The notes under the pieces: generated by a model
What the model was told of the DNA's origin: nothing
The model's database searches: none
The model's input: only the letters and a program-made list of their open reading frames with translations
Part shown: positions 5,440 to 6,711 of the stretch, in pieces
Numbering within the stretch: position 1 is the stretch's first letter
Layout: every line of letters starts with the position of its first letter
Made by a program: the position numbers and the translations under genes
Assembly: GCA_945643825.1 (NCBI GenBank)
Contig: CALZEZ010000077.1
Location: 1 to 6,711 of the forward strand
DNA from: an uncultured Lachnospiraceae bacterium
GTDB lineage: Bacteria > Bacillota > Clostridia > Lachnospirales > Lachnospiraceae
Direction of reading: 5' to 3'
Length of the DNA stretch: 6,711 nucleotides

Positions 5440-5449
5440 GATTACATAA

Positions 5450-6711
5450 TTATAAAGAAGCCGCCTCGTCAACAATCTTCTTAAGAGCTGCCAGAGCCTC
5501 ATCGGGAAGCTTGTCATAGCCCTCTTTCTTGGTTGCAAAGCCTTCTACTGCATCTACACGATTCTGCATAGCTGCCTTTAACTGTGCAACATAATCCTTA
5601 TCCTCTAAGTTGGGTTTGAAATCTGCAGTCTTGCCAGACCAGTCGTACATGATTTCGATATCCTCGAAAGGTCCCCACTTCTCAAACTTAGCCTTACCCT
5701 CAACGATAGTCTCTAAGATACCAAGGGTATCAGCAGGCTTACATTTGGTTCCCATGAAGTCGCCAGTATTAACGATGTAGCAGTCTACATTCTTCTCTTC
5801 TACTAACTTCTTGAATTTCTCATAGTCGTTAACTAAAGGATAGGTTCTGAACGGGTTAGCATAAGGAACGATACGAAGTGCATTCATATCAGTACCGGCT
5901 GCTACACGCTCTGCGGTAGAGGTCTTGGTAGCAAGGGTTGCACCCATAACAGATGCAAGAGCTGCACCTTTTAACTTAACTACAGGCGGAATGGTAGGAT
6001 CCTTCATAATCCAGAAGATAGCATTTACCGGAGCATCAATCTTATCTACACGGTTAGGAGACCATAATTTGGATTTGATTGCACGTCCGTTACCATTACG
6101 GATATCCTCGGTAACAAGCTGAATCTTTCCATCCTCATCCATTGTACAGGAGCAGTTCTGTGCAGATAACAGATACTCATTGTCAGGACATCCTGTCGGA
6201 TAATCTGCTGTCTTATCGAAGTAGGTAGGCTCTAATGCGATGGATGCGCAGGTATCTGTGTTGATAATGAAAGCATCGTCATGAAGAACCTTGATTCCAC
6301 CAAATGCGTCATACTTTCCACCATGCTTTGCATGTGTCAAAGTAGATTTTCCGGATCCGGATAAGCCATAAACAGAAGCAACGAACTTCTTGCCACCCTC
6401 TAAGGAGTATTCCTTCTGACCGCCGTGGCAGGAAGCATAGCCGTTACGGTTTGCTAAAGCCCATGCCATTGTCAGAGTACCCTTCTTATGCTCACCAAAG
6501 TACTTCATACCAAGAATAGCTGCACAGTTCTGATTGGTATCAAAATAACAGAGCGTTAAGGGATCGCTTAAGCAGCTGTAATCAACATCCGGAGCCTCTT
6601 CCGGAGCCCACTGCGGATCGGAGAAAATATAGATATCCGGCTCATTGCCATCGCCAATCAGCTTTGAATTCTTATACATCTTTACATATTCATCAGACAT
6701 ATATTGGAAAT
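5450..6711 (-). CDS. pckA: Phosphoenolpyruvate carboxykinase (ATP), partial (5' end beyond the right edge)
   Basis: This frame runs in from the right edge, giving 419 residues of an enzyme usually 530-540 long; the first 110-120 residues are missing. The ATG at 6700 is internal: the frame stays open above it (codons for F-Q-Y), with no ribosome binding site. PEPCK interconverts oxaloacetate plus ATP with phosphoenolpyruvate, CO2 and ADP. Counting from Met 6700: GEHKKG (69-74) matches the lysines near the metal site, His92 in ASCHGG matches the Mn-ligand histidine, GLSGSGKST (112-120) is the P-loop, HDDAF (140-144) is the second acidic metal motif, Arg206 fits the substrate arginine, and YIVNTG (308-313) is the conserved late motif. 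Compared with E. coli PckA it has extra residues between P-loop and HDD, and lacks the Glu after DD. It looks intact and belongs to a diverged ATP-type branch. It converges on the lipoprotein gene. Confidence 0.94.
   Translation of the reverse strand, partial: FQYMSDEYVKMYKNSKLIGDGNEPDIYIFSDPQWAPEEAPDVDYSCLSDPLTLCYFDTNQNCAAILGMKYFGEHKKGTLTMAWALANRNGYASCHGGQKEYSLEGGKKFVASVYGLSGSGKSTLTHAKHGGKYDAFGGIKVLHDDAFIINTDTCASIALEPTYFDKTADYPTGCPDNEYLLSAQNCSCTMDEDGKIQLVTEDIRNGNGRAIKSKLWSPNRVDKIDAPVNAIFWIMKDPTIPPVVKLKGAALASVMGATLATKTSTAERVAAGTDMNALRIVPYANPFRTYPLVNDYEKFKKLVEEKNVDCYIVNTGDFMGTKCKPADTLGILETIVEGKAKFEKWGPFEDIEIMYDWSGKTADFKPNLEDKDYVAQLKAAMQNRVDAVEGFATKKEGYDKLPDEALAALKKIVDEAASL

Noticed and set aside
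5272..5538. Minus-strand open frame of 88 codons across the lipoprotein 3' end, terminator and pckA 3' end
   Set aside because: It runs through a strong bidirectional terminator and out of frame through pckA; no start signal or family resemblance.

Overview
The window looks like a chromosomal segment of an anaerobic Firmicute, most likely of the Lachnospiraceae/Clostridia. The grounds are AT-leaning codon use, strong AAGGAGG ribosome binding sites, GTG and TTG starts, sigma-A-like promoters, and the character of the LeuC, class I IlvC and ATP-type PEPCK proteins. This placement is inferred from protein character, not from a database search.

Layout. Most genes lie on the minus strand. From right to left: a 5'-truncated phosphoenolpyruvate carboxykinase (pckA, 5450 to the right edge); a short plus-strand lipoprotein gene (4855-5394) convergent with pckA, the two sharing a bidirectional terminator (5409-5439); a 160-bp divergent intergenic region (4695-4854) dense in candidate regulatory sites; then a branched-chain amino acid cluster read leftward: ilvB (3069-4694), a first ilvN-like subunit (2573-3052), a second ilvN (1993-2496), ilvC (906-1925) and the 5' two thirds of leuC (left edge to 830). 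leuC has no stop codon inside the window.

How the genes work together. IlvB with one or both small subunits makes acetolactate or acetohydroxybutyrate. IlvC reduces and isomerises these. LeuC, with a LeuD expected beyond the left edge, isomerises isopropylmalate on the leucine branch. ilvD, leuA, leuB and leuD are not in view. PEPCK interconverts oxaloacetate and phosphoenolpyruvate and has no direct operonic link to the cluster.

Most noteworthy points. (1) Two diverged AHAS regulatory subunits lie in tandem behind one catalytic subunit. (2) A near-consensus internal promoter (TTGACT-17-TATCAT with an extended -10) sits between the two small-subunit genes and could uncouple ilvN2-ilvC-leuC from ilvB-ilvN1. 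(3) The ilvB promoter carries a 14-nt direct repeat spaced two helical turns apart; its TGTGATrAA core recurs in the divergent promoter, and a 16-bp perfect palindrome lies between. (4) A perfect 10-bp inverted repeat brackets the Shine-Dalgarno of the lipoprotein gene and covers most of its TTG start. (5) IlvB carries natural substitutions at several positions known from herbicide resistance and substrate preference. I saw no defence system, mobile element, CRISPR array or RNA gene. The novelty here lies in regulation and enzyme variation rather than in a new multi-gene system.
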